IMG/VR virus record: IMGVR_UViG_3300015164_000036
Coordinates: 1-50,113 of that record
Reading direction: 5' to 3' (one strand)
DNA length: 50,113 bases
Origin: a virus
Positions within the stretch are counted from its first letter, which is position 1. The number at the start of each line of letters is the position of its first letter. Below are positions 29,092 to 36,417 of this stretch, in pieces. Below the pieces are notes generated by a model, which searched no databases, was not told the origin of the DNA, and was given only the letters and a program-made list of their open reading frames with translations. The translations under genes were made by a program, and so were the position numbers.

Positions 29092-29723
29092 GCGACGCCG
29101 CGCAAGGAAGCGACGCCTGGAAACTAGCCCGCGCCGGCCACGCCACGGCAAGCTGCTTCGAGGACATTCTCGCCGTCAGCAAGACGACCGGAAAGGCGCT
29201 CAAGGCCCGCGACGACTATATCTGGCGTGTCGCTACGGAGCGGCTTTATGGCGCTCCTATGGAAGGGCCGACAAGTCGCAGTCTCGAATGGGGCAGCGAA
29301 CTTGAGCCGTTCGCACGGGCCGCGTATGAGCTTGAGACCGGCGATGTCGTTGTGGAAAACGGATTTATCCTGCATCCTACGATTCCTTGGGTCGGCTGCT
29401 CGCTCGACGGCATGATCGGGACTGACGGCACCTACGAGTCGAAGTGCCCAAAAGATAGCGCAGTGCACATGCGGACTTGGGCTAATGGGATGCCTGAGGC
29501 CCATCGCGCTCAAATTTATGGCGGGTTATGGATTTCAGGAAGGCAGTTTTGTATGTTTTGTAGTTTCGACCCTCGGGCCACGCCTGAATTTCAGCTTTAT
29601 ATAGAACGGATCGAGCGCGACGACAAGTACATCGCGGAACTGTCCGAGAAAGTGCAGACGTTTTTGGCTGATGTGGGCGCAAAGGTTGCATTGCTGATGC
29701 GGTGCGCGAAGAAGGCGGCTTAA
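29088..29723 (+). CDS. YqaJ-family (lambda Exo-like) 5'-3' exonuclease
   Basis: 211 residues from GTG 29088, which overlaps the IscB stop and is preceded by AGGAG. LARAGHATASCFEDIL, EWGSELEPFARAAYELETGDVV, WVGCSLDGMIG and GTYESKCPK give the catalytic Glu-Asp-Glu-x-Lys of the YqaJ/alkaline exonuclease fold. It should resect double-stranded ends to feed the RecT-type annealing protein. Confidence 0.9.
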   Translation: MSDAAQGSDAWKLARAGHATASCFEDILAVSKTTGKALKARDDYIWRVATERLYGAPMEGPTSRSLEWGSELEPFARAAYELETGDVVVENGFILHPTIPWVGCSLDGMIGTDGTYESKCPKDSAVHMRTWANGMPEAHRAQIYGGLWISGRQFCMFCSFDPRATPEFQLYIERIERDDKYIAELSEKVQTFLADVGAKVALLMRCAKKAA

Positions 29724-29776
29724 AAGTAAGGCAATCCGCGCCGTGACAAGGCGGCGCGTCAACTAAAGGAAATACA

Positions 29777-30238
29777 TTGGCTTCGATCAATAAGGCAATC
29801 ATCGTCGGGAATATTGGCAAAGACCCGGAATCTCGTTTTCTGCCGGACGGAACAGCGGTGTGCAATATCACCGTAGCCACTACTGAAAAGTGGATCGACA
29901 AGGGCACTGGCGAACGCAAGGAAGCCGTCGAATGGCACCGTGTATCGATGTTTGGCAAAACGGCAGAGATCGCGGACAAATTTCTCTCCAAAGGCTCCTC
30001 CGTCTACATAGAAGGCAAGCTGCAAACGCGCAAGTGGCAAGGAAAGGACGGCCAGGATCACTACACGACGGAGATTCGGGCGGACACCATGCAGATGTTG
30101 AATAGTCCGGGAGGCCGGCCTGACGCAACTAAGCCACAAGCGGGAAGCGGAGCGCAGCAGCCGCATGGCACAACGCGGACGCCCGATCCAAAGACCGGTA
30201 GTTCTTTCGATGATCTTGATAGTGACATACCGTTCTAA
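29777..30238 (+). CDS. ssb: Single-stranded DNA-binding protein
   Basis: 153 residues from TTG 29777 with AAAGGA upstream. The N-terminal OB fold ([21 protein letters not shown], then [32 protein letters not shown]) is canonical SSB. The disordered linker ends in the acidic tip DDLDSDIPF, which in E. coli SSB recruits partner proteins. It completes the recT-exonuclease-ssb module and would also serve conjugative replication. Confidence 0.97.
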   Translation: MASINKAIIVGNIGKDPESRFLPDGTAVCNITVATTEKWIDKGTGERKEAVEWHRVSMFGKTAEIADKFLSKGSSVYIEGKLQTRKWQGKDGQDHYTTEIRADTMQMLNSPGGRPDATKPQAGSGAQQPHGTTRTPDPKTGSSFDDLDSDIPF

Positions 30239-30249
30239 TTTGGACTTAT

Positions 30250-30876
30250 ATGGAACCCACCAAAACGTGTCGCGTTTGCAAGGAAACGTTGCCTGCACTT
30301 ACTTCTTTCGGGAAGCACAAGAGCGGCAAAGATGGTCGACGTAGTTCGTGCAAACAATGCGAAGTACGGATTAATACTGCATATCGCAAAACCCCGGAGG
30401 GAGCGGCTGCATTACGAGCTTACACCGCTATGGAGCCACAGTTGCCTGAGCCTATCGGCGAGATAGTAGGCTGGAAAATTCACCAGGAAGGAACGGCAGA
30501 ATATTGGAGGGAGCGCGTGTACACCGCCGATCAGATGCGCGAGTACGGTAGAGCGTGCATCGAAGGAGACGAGACAGGGTGGGAAGCGATGGACAAGATC
30601 ATGGAATACGCCCGCAAGGTAAAGGGCAGCCGAGACGTGCATAGCGTCTACGAAGTGCTGGATTTGATACCGGCGCTCCTGGCTGAGATTGCCGATCTTG
30701 TGCGGGAGCGGGACGCGAATGCGAAGGATGCGGAGTTGTATCGGCATCTTAGGACTCGCGACCTTGACGCGATAAAAACCGGCGGCGTCTTTGCAGGGAT
30801 GACGCCAGATAATTACGTGCTCAGTGGCGACGACCTAGACGCGGCGATTCGCACCGACATGGAGAAGAGCAGATGA
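30250..30876 (+). CDS. Zinc-ribbon protein with phage-type C-terminal domain
   Basis: 208 residues. N-terminal module CRVCKETLPALTSFGKHKSGKDGRRSSCKQC (CxxC...CxxC), then a helical domain beginning near PIGEIVGWKIH, with TADQMREYGRACIEG and repeated helices. The same type of N-terminal ribbon occurs in the proteins at 44634 and 49158, hinting at module shuffling. Its function is unknown; a role near ssb suggests DNA metabolism. Confidence 0.55.
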   Translation: MEPTKTCRVCKETLPALTSFGKHKSGKDGRRSSCKQCEVRINTAYRKTPEGAAALRAYTAMEPQLPEPIGEIVGWKIHQEGTAEYWRERVYTADQMREYGRACIEGDETGWEAMDKIMEYARKVKGSRDVHSVYEVLDLIPALLAEIADLVRERDANAKDAELYRHLRTRDLDAIKTGGVFAGMTPDNYVLSGDDLDAAIRTDMEKSR

Positions 30877-31211
30877 ATGCCATGTCGCCAATAGCGTATC
30901 TCACGCGATTCGGTATGACGGAGCTTTCACAAAATAAAGAGCGCCGCGCCGTTCCTGCATCAAACCAATCTACGGAAGATCAATTCGTAGTGCCACTTTA
31001 CGACCAGTCCGCGCTCGAAGAGGCAGAACGGCGGGGCTTTGAACGATGGCGGCAGGCGCTGCGAGCCGAGATTGCCGACGCAAAGGAACTGGCTTCCGAT
31101 GCTGTTGCACGAATGGTGAAAACTGAACGAGAGATGGCATATCTGAAGGCGCGCGAGCAGCCGCCTACCGCCTTGACAAATTCCGATCCACTGATGGAGG
31201 AGACCAAATGA
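30873..31211 (+). CDS. Hypothetical helical protein
   Basis: 112 residues, coupled as ATGA at both ends. The second half is a long helix (EEAERRGFERWRQALRAEIADAKELASDA), possibly a coiled coil. No recognised family. Confidence 0.5.
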   Translation: MNAMSPIAYLTRFGMTELSQNKERRAVPASNQSTEDQFVVPLYDQSALEEAERRGFERWRQALRAEIADAKELASDAVARMVKTEREMAYLKAREQPPTALTNSDPLMEETK

Positions 31212-31309
31212 GTTACAAGGGCGTGGACTGGGAAGCGTTTATAAGCCACGGCTTCATTTTCGCTTTGTGCGCCGTGGTGGTAGTGGTCGTTATTCGAATA
31301 TGGCGTTGA
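31208..31309 (+). CDS. Tiny membrane protein
   Basis: 33 residues from ATG 31208 (ATGA overlap). GFIFALCAVVVVVVIRIW is a single membrane helix. It ends the rightward phage-type operon. Function unknown. Confidence 0.55.
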   Translation: MSYKGVDWEAFISHGFIFALCAVVVVVVIRIWR

Positions 31310-31318
31310 TAAAGCGTA

Positions 31319-31334
31319 AGTGTTTGAAAACACT
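31319..31334. promoter_or_regulatory. 16-bp palindromic operator-like site
   Basis: AGTGTTTGAAAACACT has seven-base perfect arms around GA. It lies in the gap between the recombination operon and the partition operon and could bind a dimeric regulator. Confidence 0.4.
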
Positions 31335-31388
31335 GCAAAACTCACATTCAAGTTTTCCATCCGGCTACTTCTCGCACCTGAAACGCAA

Positions 31389-31412
31389 AGCAGATAATAA
31401 GAATTATCTGCT
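31389..31412. repeat. 10-bp inverted repeat upstream of the partition operon
   Basis: AGCAGATAAT and ATTATCTGCT are separated by AAGA, forming a stable hairpin without a T-tract. The position before parA makes a partition-site or operator role possible; an attenuator is the alternative. Confidence 0.45.
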
Positions 31413-31456
31413 AAGGATGCGTCAGTCCTGGCATACCTGATCCGCAAAGGCTGGAC

Positions 31457-31669
31457 GTGGACTTCGACCGTGATTCCGCCGGAACCTTGAAGCCGGCGCG
31501 CTTGGTGCAAGTCAAAACGCCGACCGGCTGCTCTTGGTTCTTCTCTAATGGCGAAGTCCTGGCCGCTGCGGAGCCGCTACGCCATTTCGTCGGATGGCAG
31601 GACGATAGGGTGCGGGCGTACATTGTTGAGAATGGATGGCAGGCGCGGGTTGTGCCGCCGAGGGGTTAG
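31457..31669 (+). CDS. Small hypothetical protein before parA
   Basis: 70 residues from GTG 31457. TGCSWFFSNGEVLAAAEPLRHFVGWQDDRVRAYI is a compact soluble sequence. No domain recognised. It ends 34 bases before the parA start. Confidence 0.45.
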   Translation: MDFDRDSAGTLKPARLVQVKTPTGCSWFFSNGEVLAAAEPLRHFVGWQDDRVRAYIVENGWQARVVPPRG

Positions 31670-31689
31670 CAAAATATCTTGTTTCGGAG

Positions 31690-31704
31690 TATACTTGTGA
31701 ACAA
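31690..31704 (+). promoter_or_regulatory. parA promoter with palindromic start region
   Basis: The -10 TATACT is at 31690-31695; a possible -35 TTAGCA lies 18 bp upstream. The palindrome TTGTGAACAA (31695-31704) covers the transcription start and the first base of the ATG. The start codon lies where transcription should begin, so the mRNA is probably leaderless. Confidence 0.5.
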
Positions 31705-32390
31705 TGCAACTTTCCAACATTCGAACAATTGCCATTGTGAGCGAGAAGGGCGGAGCTGGCAAAACCACGCTCGCCGTCAATCTGGCGGTAATCGCCGAGA
31801 ATAGCGGGCGAGCTACGGTCGTGTTCGATCTCGATCCGCGCGCCAATGCAGCCATTTGGGGCGACGCGCGGGGCAGGTGTCCAGAGGTTGTGCCTGCGCA
31901 GGCTTCCAGGCTTTCTATGCTGCTACAGCAAGCGCAGAAAGCAAAGGCCGATCTGATTCTGCTCGACACGCCGAGCAACGCACTCCACATCGCACAGGTC
32001 GCCTGCGGACTCGCCGACCTGATCCTGATTCCGTGCCGCCCCTACCCGCCAGATTTGCTCTCGATCGTTCCGACAGTCAAGGTAGCGCTCGCGGCTGGCA
32101 TACCGACCTTCGTTCTGATTAACGCCGCTCCCGCACAGGGGATCGAAACAGCAGAGGCTACAGCCGCCATAGAGCGCGCTGGCGTAGCCGTTTGCCCGGT
32201 CATCCTGCATCAGCGCAAAGCCTTCGTGAGCCGGTTTCACGAGGGCATGAGCGCTACCGAAGTGGATTTTCGCTGCAAGGCCGCATTGGAGTTGGACGAG
32301 TTATGGGCTTGGGTGATAGACGCACTCGGTATTCTGCCAAAAGGCATTCCAGTGGTCACAAATCATAAAGATAACAACGCAACAACGTAG
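31704..32390 (+). CDS. parA: ParA-type plasmid partition ATPase
   Basis: 228 residues. The deviant Walker A SEKGGAGKTTLAVNLA (residues 13-28), Walker A' VVFDLDPRANA, and Walker B ADLILLDTPSN mark a small ParA (type Ib, without an N-terminal DNA-binding domain). It would form ATP-dependent patterns on the nucleoid to move plasmid copies. The next gene is an RHH protein, the usual type Ib partner; no ParB follows. Confidence 0.92.
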   Translation: MQLSNIRTIAIVSEKGGAGKTTLAVNLAVIAENSGRATVVFDLDPRANAAIWGDARGRCPEVVPAQASRLSMLLQQAQKAKADLILLDTPSNALHIAQVACGLADLILIPCRPYPPDLLSIVPTVKVALAAGIPTFVLINAAPAQGIETAEATAAIERAGVAVCPVILHQRKAFVSRFHEGMSATEVDFRCKAALELDELWAWVIDALGILPKGIPVVTNHKDNNATT

Positions 32391-32399
32391 GAATTAAAC

Positions 32400-32612
32400 A
32401 TGGCAACCAGAAAACCGCTTGAATTCGACATGAGCGCGCAGACTCCAACGCCTCGCAGGGTGCTGACCAACATAGACCGCCAGCATGTCGGCGCTCGCGT
32501 GCCGCGTGAGCAGTACCGACGGTTAAAGGCGCGCGCCGCGCTCGATGGGGTATCTGTGCAAACGCTGGTCGAGCAGGCTATCGATCAATTGCTAACTGGA
32601 GCCATCCCATGA
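32400..32612 (+). CDS. RHH centromere-binding partner of ParA
   Basis: 70 residues. The C-terminal 45 (GARVPREQYRRLKARAALDGVSVQTLVEQAIDQLL) form a ribbon-helix-helix domain; the N-terminal tail is flexible, as in ParG/Omega proteins. It would bind the partition site and repress the operon. The palindromes at 31389 and 31695 are candidate sites. Confidence 0.8.
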   Translation: MATRKPLEFDMSAQTPTPRRVLTNIDRQHVGARVPREQYRRLKARAALDGVSVQTLVEQAIDQLLTGAIP

Positions 32613-33115
32613 CGCTGAACGAATTTTTCGAATCTATCCTACCTGGCGACATAGACCAGGATTGCCGAAATACCCCAAATACAGCCGGTCTATATTTAAT
32701 AGTCAATACAGTGACTTGGAAGGCATACATCGGCCAGAGCCAAAGAATCGCAAGCCGGTTCCTGTCGCATCGCGGTGCACTGCGCGGGAATAAACATAGC
32801 AATCGTAGTTTGCAAGAGGATTGGAACAAGTACGGAGAAGCCATCTTTCGGTTTTGTGTCTTTGAAATCATGGACGCAAGTCTGCTGTTTGAAGCTGAAA
32901 TTCAGCTTATTTCGTCATCCGCAGGCTCGTGCTACAACCATTGCCCCGATATACCCAACAAACCCCGCCAAGTAAGGCTGTGTGGCAAGCCGACGATGAT
33001 CCGAATTCCTCCTGACCTGTTGACTCGAATTGACCAATGCGCCCGACGGTTTGGCCTTAGCCGCAGCGCCTTCCTTGTCCAGAGCGCGGCTGAGAAGATG
33101 GAGGGCCTACCATGA
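32609..33115 (+). CDS. GIY-YIG nuclease fused to a ribbon-helix-helix domain
   Basis: 168 residues, ATGA-coupled to the partition RHH gene. Residues 25-110 are GIY-YIG-like: AGLYLIVNTVTWKAYIGQSQ (GLY...YIG), an Arg after it, and DWNKYGEAIFRFCVFE with the typical W-K-G-F pattern. The catalytic Glu candidate is in FEAEIQLI. Residues 125-165 are RHH: MIRIPPDLLTRIDQCARRFGLSRSAFLVQ. Location inside the partition operon suggests a site-specific nuclease guided by an RHH reader, perhaps of the same site as the partition protein. Unusual architecture. Confidence 0.8.
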   Translation: MTLNEFFESILPGDIDQDCRNTPNTAGLYLIVNTVTWKAYIGQSQRIASRFLSHRGALRGNKHSNRSLQEDWNKYGEAIFRFCVFEIMDASLLFEAEIQLISSSAGSCYNHCPDIPNKPRQVRLCGKPTMIRIPPDLLTRIDQCARRFGLSRSAFLVQSAAEKMEGLP

Positions 33116-33303
33116 CGCCCACCAAGAGCAAAGACTGGCTCGAATGGCCCGGCGGCGAGTGTCCTGTGCCGCCGCTGACGCTCGTGAGCGTCCTATTCAG
33201 CACTGGCAAGGAAAGCTCTGGAAGCGCCAGCGCGCGAGCGTATAGATGGGATCGCATGAATTTAGGCGGCGATATTGTGGCGTACAGGGTTGAATCGAAA
33301 TGA
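33112..33303 (+). CDS. Small phage-type protein
   Basis: 63 residues. WPGGECPVPPLTLVSVLFSTGKES and a C-terminal WDRMNLGGDIVAYRV are a pattern common in short phage proteins. ATGA-coupled at both ends. Function unknown. Confidence 0.65.
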   Translation: MTPTKSKDWLEWPGGECPVPPLTLVSVLFSTGKESSGSASARAYRWDRMNLGGDIVAYRVESK

Positions 33304-33527
33304 CGAAATTGAGTCGAACCCAGCAGGATCTTCTCGACGCGATGAAGGCTGGCGTGGTAGTACATAGCATGCGTGGGAACTCCCGCAATTCAGCGTATTT
33401 CTTCAGCAACGACACCAGGAGGCCATGCACAGCAGCAGCATTTGCCTTGCGTGACAAGGGTCTCGCTCGTATCGATGGCGAGTGGAATAGTGCGCGCCTC
33501 GTGCTCATTGACAATCCGGCGACGTGA
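33300..33527 (+). CDS. Small winged-helix-like protein
   Basis: 75 residues. LSRTQQDLLDAMKAGVVVHS and AAAFALRDKGLARID resemble a winged helix with a turn rich in Ser and Asn. ATGA-coupled. Possibly a DNA-binding regulator. Confidence 0.55.
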   Translation: MTKLSRTQQDLLDAMKAGVVVHSMRGNSRNSAYFFSNDTRRPCTAAAFALRDKGLARIDGEWNSARLVLIDNPAT

Positions 33528-33537
33528 GGGGGCCGAA

Positions 33538-34083
33538 GTGAGCAAGAAGCAGATTAGTACGGCAGCGGGGCAGGCGGTCACAGATACTCGACAGCACCGG
33601 ATCGATCACGGACTTTGCCCGGAATGCGGGGAGGAAGCGGCCCCGTATTATCTCTGCGAACAGCATCGACGCAAAGCGTCCCTTGGCCGCATTCTGCGGT
33701 CGGCGGCAACGCGCGGCGTTCTCCGCATCAGCAAAAGAGGCGGCAGGAATTGGTATTCGGTGGATACAGGTTGCCGGCCAGCCTCCGACGTAAATTGGCC
33801 AGGAAAGACGATATTCGACATGAACGAGAACGACAAGCGCCTTCGTCCGCGTCTCGGGCGGCGTCCTGTCGATATAGACGAGACTTTGATCGGGATTTTT
33901 GTTGATTCTGGTCGCCCACTGCAATATGACGAAATCATATCTGCTTGGGGCCGACTCCGCTCCAAGAGGAAAACTGCGTCATTGGCTGGCGATATGACGG
34001 CGATCATAGAAGCGCAACGCAGACGTGCCGCGCGGAATGCAAAGCGCGCTCGTGATTCCAATGACAACCCGCCAACAAGATAA
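33538..34083 (+). CDS. Zinc-ribbon/helix-turn-helix protein upstream of repA
   Basis: 181 residues from GTG 33538 (G-rich ribosome site upstream). An N-terminal ribbon CPECGEEAAPYYLCEQH is followed by a helix-turn-helix-like stretch (ASLGRILRSAATRGVLRISKRGG) and a C-terminal domain RPVDIDETLIGIFVDSGRPLQYDEIISAWGRLRS. It overlaps the repA start. A replication-control role is possible by position only. Confidence 0.55.
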   Translation: MSKKQISTAAGQAVTDTRQHRIDHGLCPECGEEAAPYYLCEQHRRKASLGRILRSAATRGVLRISKRGGRNWYSVDTGCRPASDVNWPGKTIFDMNENDKRLRPRLGRRPVDIDETLIGIFVDSGRPLQYDEIISAWGRLRSKRKTASLAGDMTAIIEAQRRRAARNAKRARDSNDNPPTR

Positions 34084-34954
34084 GATTATCGACGCTGGCG
34101 TTTCAATCGCGCTAGACCGGCCGACCGACCAAGACAAGGCGTTTCTCGCTCGCCAATTGGTGCAGACCACGCTCCCCCACGCAGACCCAGGTAACGTGCC
34201 CGTCTGGAGCCGGAGCAACGGCAACCTTACCCTGACTATCCAACAGGGCTACGAGGACGACAGCAGCCCAATTGGGCACCCGTACGGCATTATCCCGCGC
34301 CTCCTACTCTACTGGCTCACCACCGAAGCCATCCGCACCAAAACGCCGCGCCTGGTGCTCGGAGATACGCTGGCAGCCTTCATGGACGGGCTTGGACTGG
34401 ATGATCGCGGCAAGGGGCCACGCAGCGACCGAGTACGGCTGGAGCAACAGATGCGCCGCCTATTCGCGGCTCGGATCAGTTTCAAAAGCCGGCTGGAGCA
34501 GGATGGCCATGTAGCCCAAGTCACGGCGTACATGCAGGTCGCCAAGCAAACCGTCTACTGGTGGAGTCCGGCGCCGGCACATCAATCAGCGCTTTGGCAG
34601 AGCTACGTCGAACTCGATACGGACTTTTTCGCGGCGATCACGGCTAACCCGGTGCCAGTCGATCTCAGGGCGCTCCGGGCTATCAAGCGGAGTCCGCTGG
34701 CGCTCGATTTGTACTCGTTGCTGACTTATCAGGCATTCCGGGCAGGGAAGGGCGGTCGGGCGAGATTTATGAGCTGGCGGCAGTTGCAGGCGGCGCTGGG
34801 GACGAGTTATGACCGAATCGACAATCTGCGGGCAGCGATCAAGCCTGCGCTGAAGAAGATTGTGGCGGTCTATCCTGGACTTGCTATCGGAGAACGCGAC
34901 GGCGGGATTGAGGTTTTGCCGGAGAGCTTGCCAGCTATTTCTTCGAAGTTCTGA
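34061..34954 (+). CDS. repA: Plasmid replication initiator, RepA_C family
   Basis: 297 residues from ATG 34061 (MTTRQQDKIIDAG matches the usual start; in-frame ATGs at 34025 and 34037 also exist). Typical segments: YGIIPRLLLYWLTTEAIRTKTPRLVLGDTLAAFMDGLGL, RLEQQMRRLFAARIS, NPVPVDLRALRAIKRSPLALDLYSLLTYQ and a C-terminal winged helix (MSWRQLQAALGTSYDRIDNLRAAI). It should bind the iterons just downstream and recruit DnaA and DnaB. Confidence 0.92.
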   Translation: MTTRQQDKIIDAGVSIALDRPTDQDKAFLARQLVQTTLPHADPGNVPVWSRSNGNLTLTIQQGYEDDSSPIGHPYGIIPRLLLYWLTTEAIRTKTPRLVLGDTLAAFMDGLGLDDRGKGPRSDRVRLEQQMRRLFAARISFKSRLEQDGHVAQVTAYMQVAKQTVYWWSPAPAHQSALWQSYVELDTDFFAAITANPVPVDLRALRAIKRSPLALDLYSLLTYQAFRAGKGGRARFMSWRQLQAALGTSYDRIDNLRAAIKPALKKIVAVYPGLAIGERDGGIEVLPESLPAISSKF

Positions 34955-34997
34955 AAACACAATATTCGAACATCCGCTTAACAGGCTTTCGAATATG

Positions 34998-35148
34998 TGG
35001 TGAAACGGTAGTTGGCGCCGAAACAAAGTTACCCACAATTTCTGTGGACAACCATACTTGTTACTGGTGAATAGGTAGTCCAGCCCTGTGGTGAATCGGT
35101 AGGGTATGCGTGGTGAAAGGGTAGGAGATGGTGTGGTGATTTGGTAGT
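34998..35148 (+). repeat. Five iterons, consensus TGGTGAAWNGGTAGK
   Basis: Copies at 34998-35012, 35065-35079, 35089-35103, 35111-35125 and 35134-35148. The last four are spaced 22-24 bp, about two helical turns, so RepA would bind one face of the helix. The first is 67 bp apart and may be the autoregulatory copy. Confidence 0.9.
35028..35051. promoter_or_regulatory. DnaA boxes (two)
   Basis: TTACCCACA at 35028-35036, and TTGTCCACA on the minus strand at 35043-35051, each one mismatch from TTATCCACA. A third, TTTTCCACA (minus strand, 35208-35216), lies at the far end of the origin. Confidence 0.7.
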
Positions 35149-35216
35149 CCATCATTACTATAGGTGTTGTAAAAGTAGTTAAAGCCTGTAGTAACAGCGC
35201 CGCTTTCTGTGGAAAA

Positions 35217-35420
35217 TTGACATCCCCCCAGCACTAAAGGACTGGGATTCCTACAGCTAGACGCGAATGCCCTCGCGCACGGATGTTGATGGCTGCATTT
35301 ATGTCTCGGTCGTGTACCGCTCCACACTCGCAGCATTCCCAATCCCGCTTATTCAGTCCTGCCAACCATTTCGGGCTGCTGGCGGGAATGACTCCGCAGC
35401 TTGCACAGGTCTGGGTTGTG
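35217..35420 (-). ncRNA. omegaRNA of the second tnpB (3' part)
   Basis: By analogy with IS605 elements, the RNA overlaps the tnpB 3' end and finishes at the hairpin near 35223-35243. The guide would follow on the minus strand at about 35200-35216, which is origin DNA including a DnaA box. The 5' limit is approximate. Confidence 0.6.
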
Positions 35421-36289
35421 TATCTTTCGTTGACTTCCTCAAACCATACAGCCGCGTTATCGCATTTGTACTGAAGCATGGTTCTAAAGGCACTCCAACC
35501 GGCGTCCAAGACGGATTTCGCCATCTTGGTTTTTGCAAGCTTGGAGGCGCTCACGTTGCCAACGAAGATCGCACCGTTCTGGCTGACCAGTCTGGTGCTG
35601 AGTTTGTGCAGGAAGTCTTTCCTGCGGTTCCCAATTTTTGCGTGAATGGTCTTCACGCGCCCCTTCTTGTTTGCGCGCTGCGCAATCGCCAGCGATTGTT
35701 CCGCGCCACGGTAGATGCGCTGCGCCTCGATCTTTTCACCCGTTGAGAAAGTAGCGAAATCCTTCAGTCCAAGGTCGATGCCGATAGAGGATGTGCCATC
35801 AGACTTCTGTTCCTCGACTTCGACGCAGAGATTGGCGTACCAACGGCCCCGAGCATCCTGACTGAAAGTTCCGGATCGCAGTTTGTAGTCGGCGAGGCCG
35901 TAGCTATCCCAAAGGCTGAAGAACTGCCCGACGTAGCGAAGTTGCCCATTCTTGTAGGTGACGGTGCCAGCCTTGAATGGAATCCAGCCAAGCGACTTAC
36001 GCGAACCACCAGAGACGCGCCAGCGCAACTTGGATTTTTTGAATTGCTTGCGGCGGGTGACGTATTCATCTGTGATGCCCTGCACGGTTTGACTATGCAC
36101 CTTCAAGCCCTCCTTGCACGCGCCAGTCGTGTACTTCTGGAGATCATAGGCGCTGAAGAATTGCCAAGTGCGCTGCGTGTGCGTGTGCGATAGTTCGTTC
36201 ACGAAATTCCACACCATATTGCACTCGCATGCCATTTCGTCGAGCGCCTTGGCATGTTTGTCTTTGATTCGGACGCGAAGGGTTTTCAA
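35234..36289 (-). CDS. tnpB: TnpB family protein with altered RuvC-II
   Basis: 351 residues from TTG 36289, overlapping the RHH gene stop (TTGA). RuvC-I SIGIDLGLKDFAT (Asp172) and RuvC-III HDRDINAAIN (Asp329) are intact, and the zinc ribbon is C295/C298 with C319/C322. The RuvC-II position reads IFVGNVSAS, with Gly244 where Glu is usual. Glutamates Glu284, Glu285 and Glu288 (FEEVNER) lie 40-44 residues later. Some TnpB and Fanzor lineages have a relocated catalytic Glu about 45 residues on, so the protein may still cut; otherwise it would be an RNA-guided binder. Confidence 0.9.
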   Translation of the reverse strand: MKTLRVRIKDKHAKALDEMACECNMVWNFVNELSHTHTQRTWQFFSAYDLQKYTTGACKEGLKVHSQTVQGITDEYVTRRKQFKKSKLRWRVSGGSRKSLGWIPFKAGTVTYKNGQLRYVGQFFSLWDSYGLADYKLRSGTFSQDARGRWYANLCVEVEEQKSDGTSSIGIDLGLKDFATFSTGEKIEAQRIYRGAEQSLAIAQRANKKGRVKTIHAKIGNRRKDFLHKLSTRLVSQNGAIFVGNVSASKLAKTKMAKSVLDAGWSAFRTMLQYKCDNAAVWFEEVNERYTTQTCASCGVIPASSPKWLAGLNKRDWECCECGAVHDRDINAAINIRARGHSRLAVGIPVL

Positions 36290-36417
36290 TTTTGCTTCTT
36301 CAAGAACTCAGCAATGGCGTGGCGAATCAGTTCTGCCACCGACAAATCAGTTTTTTGCGAAAGAGATTTGAGGGCTTCAACCACCGGCTCAGGCAGAAAT
36401 ACGTGTGTGCGTTTCAT
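36286..36417 (-). CDS. 43-residue ribbon-helix-helix protein coupled to tnpB
   Basis: Starts at ATG 36417. The strand KRTHVFLPEPVVEALKSLS and helices DLSVAELIRHAIAEFLKK form a minimal RHH domain. Its TGA overlaps the tnpB TTG (TTGA), so translation of tnpB depends on it. It probably represses the element's own promoter at the left end, near the GGTTTTTAACC hairpin. Confidence 0.75.
   Translation of the reverse strand: MKRTHVFLPEPVVEALKSLSQKTDLSVAELIRHAIAEFLKKQN

Larger units (their letters stand above)
34955..35216 (+). other. oriV: oriV (iteron origin)
   Basis: The non-coding region after repA holds five iterons, three DnaA-box-like sequences and AT-rich stretches. It ends exactly where the second tnpB element begins. 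Initiation by RepA and DnaA is inferred from this layout. Confidence 0.85.

Noticed and set aside
34998-35148. CRISPR-like array of short repeats
   Set aside because: Units are 15 bp with 22-24 bp spacing and lie after repA with DnaA boxes. They are iterons, and no cas genes are present.
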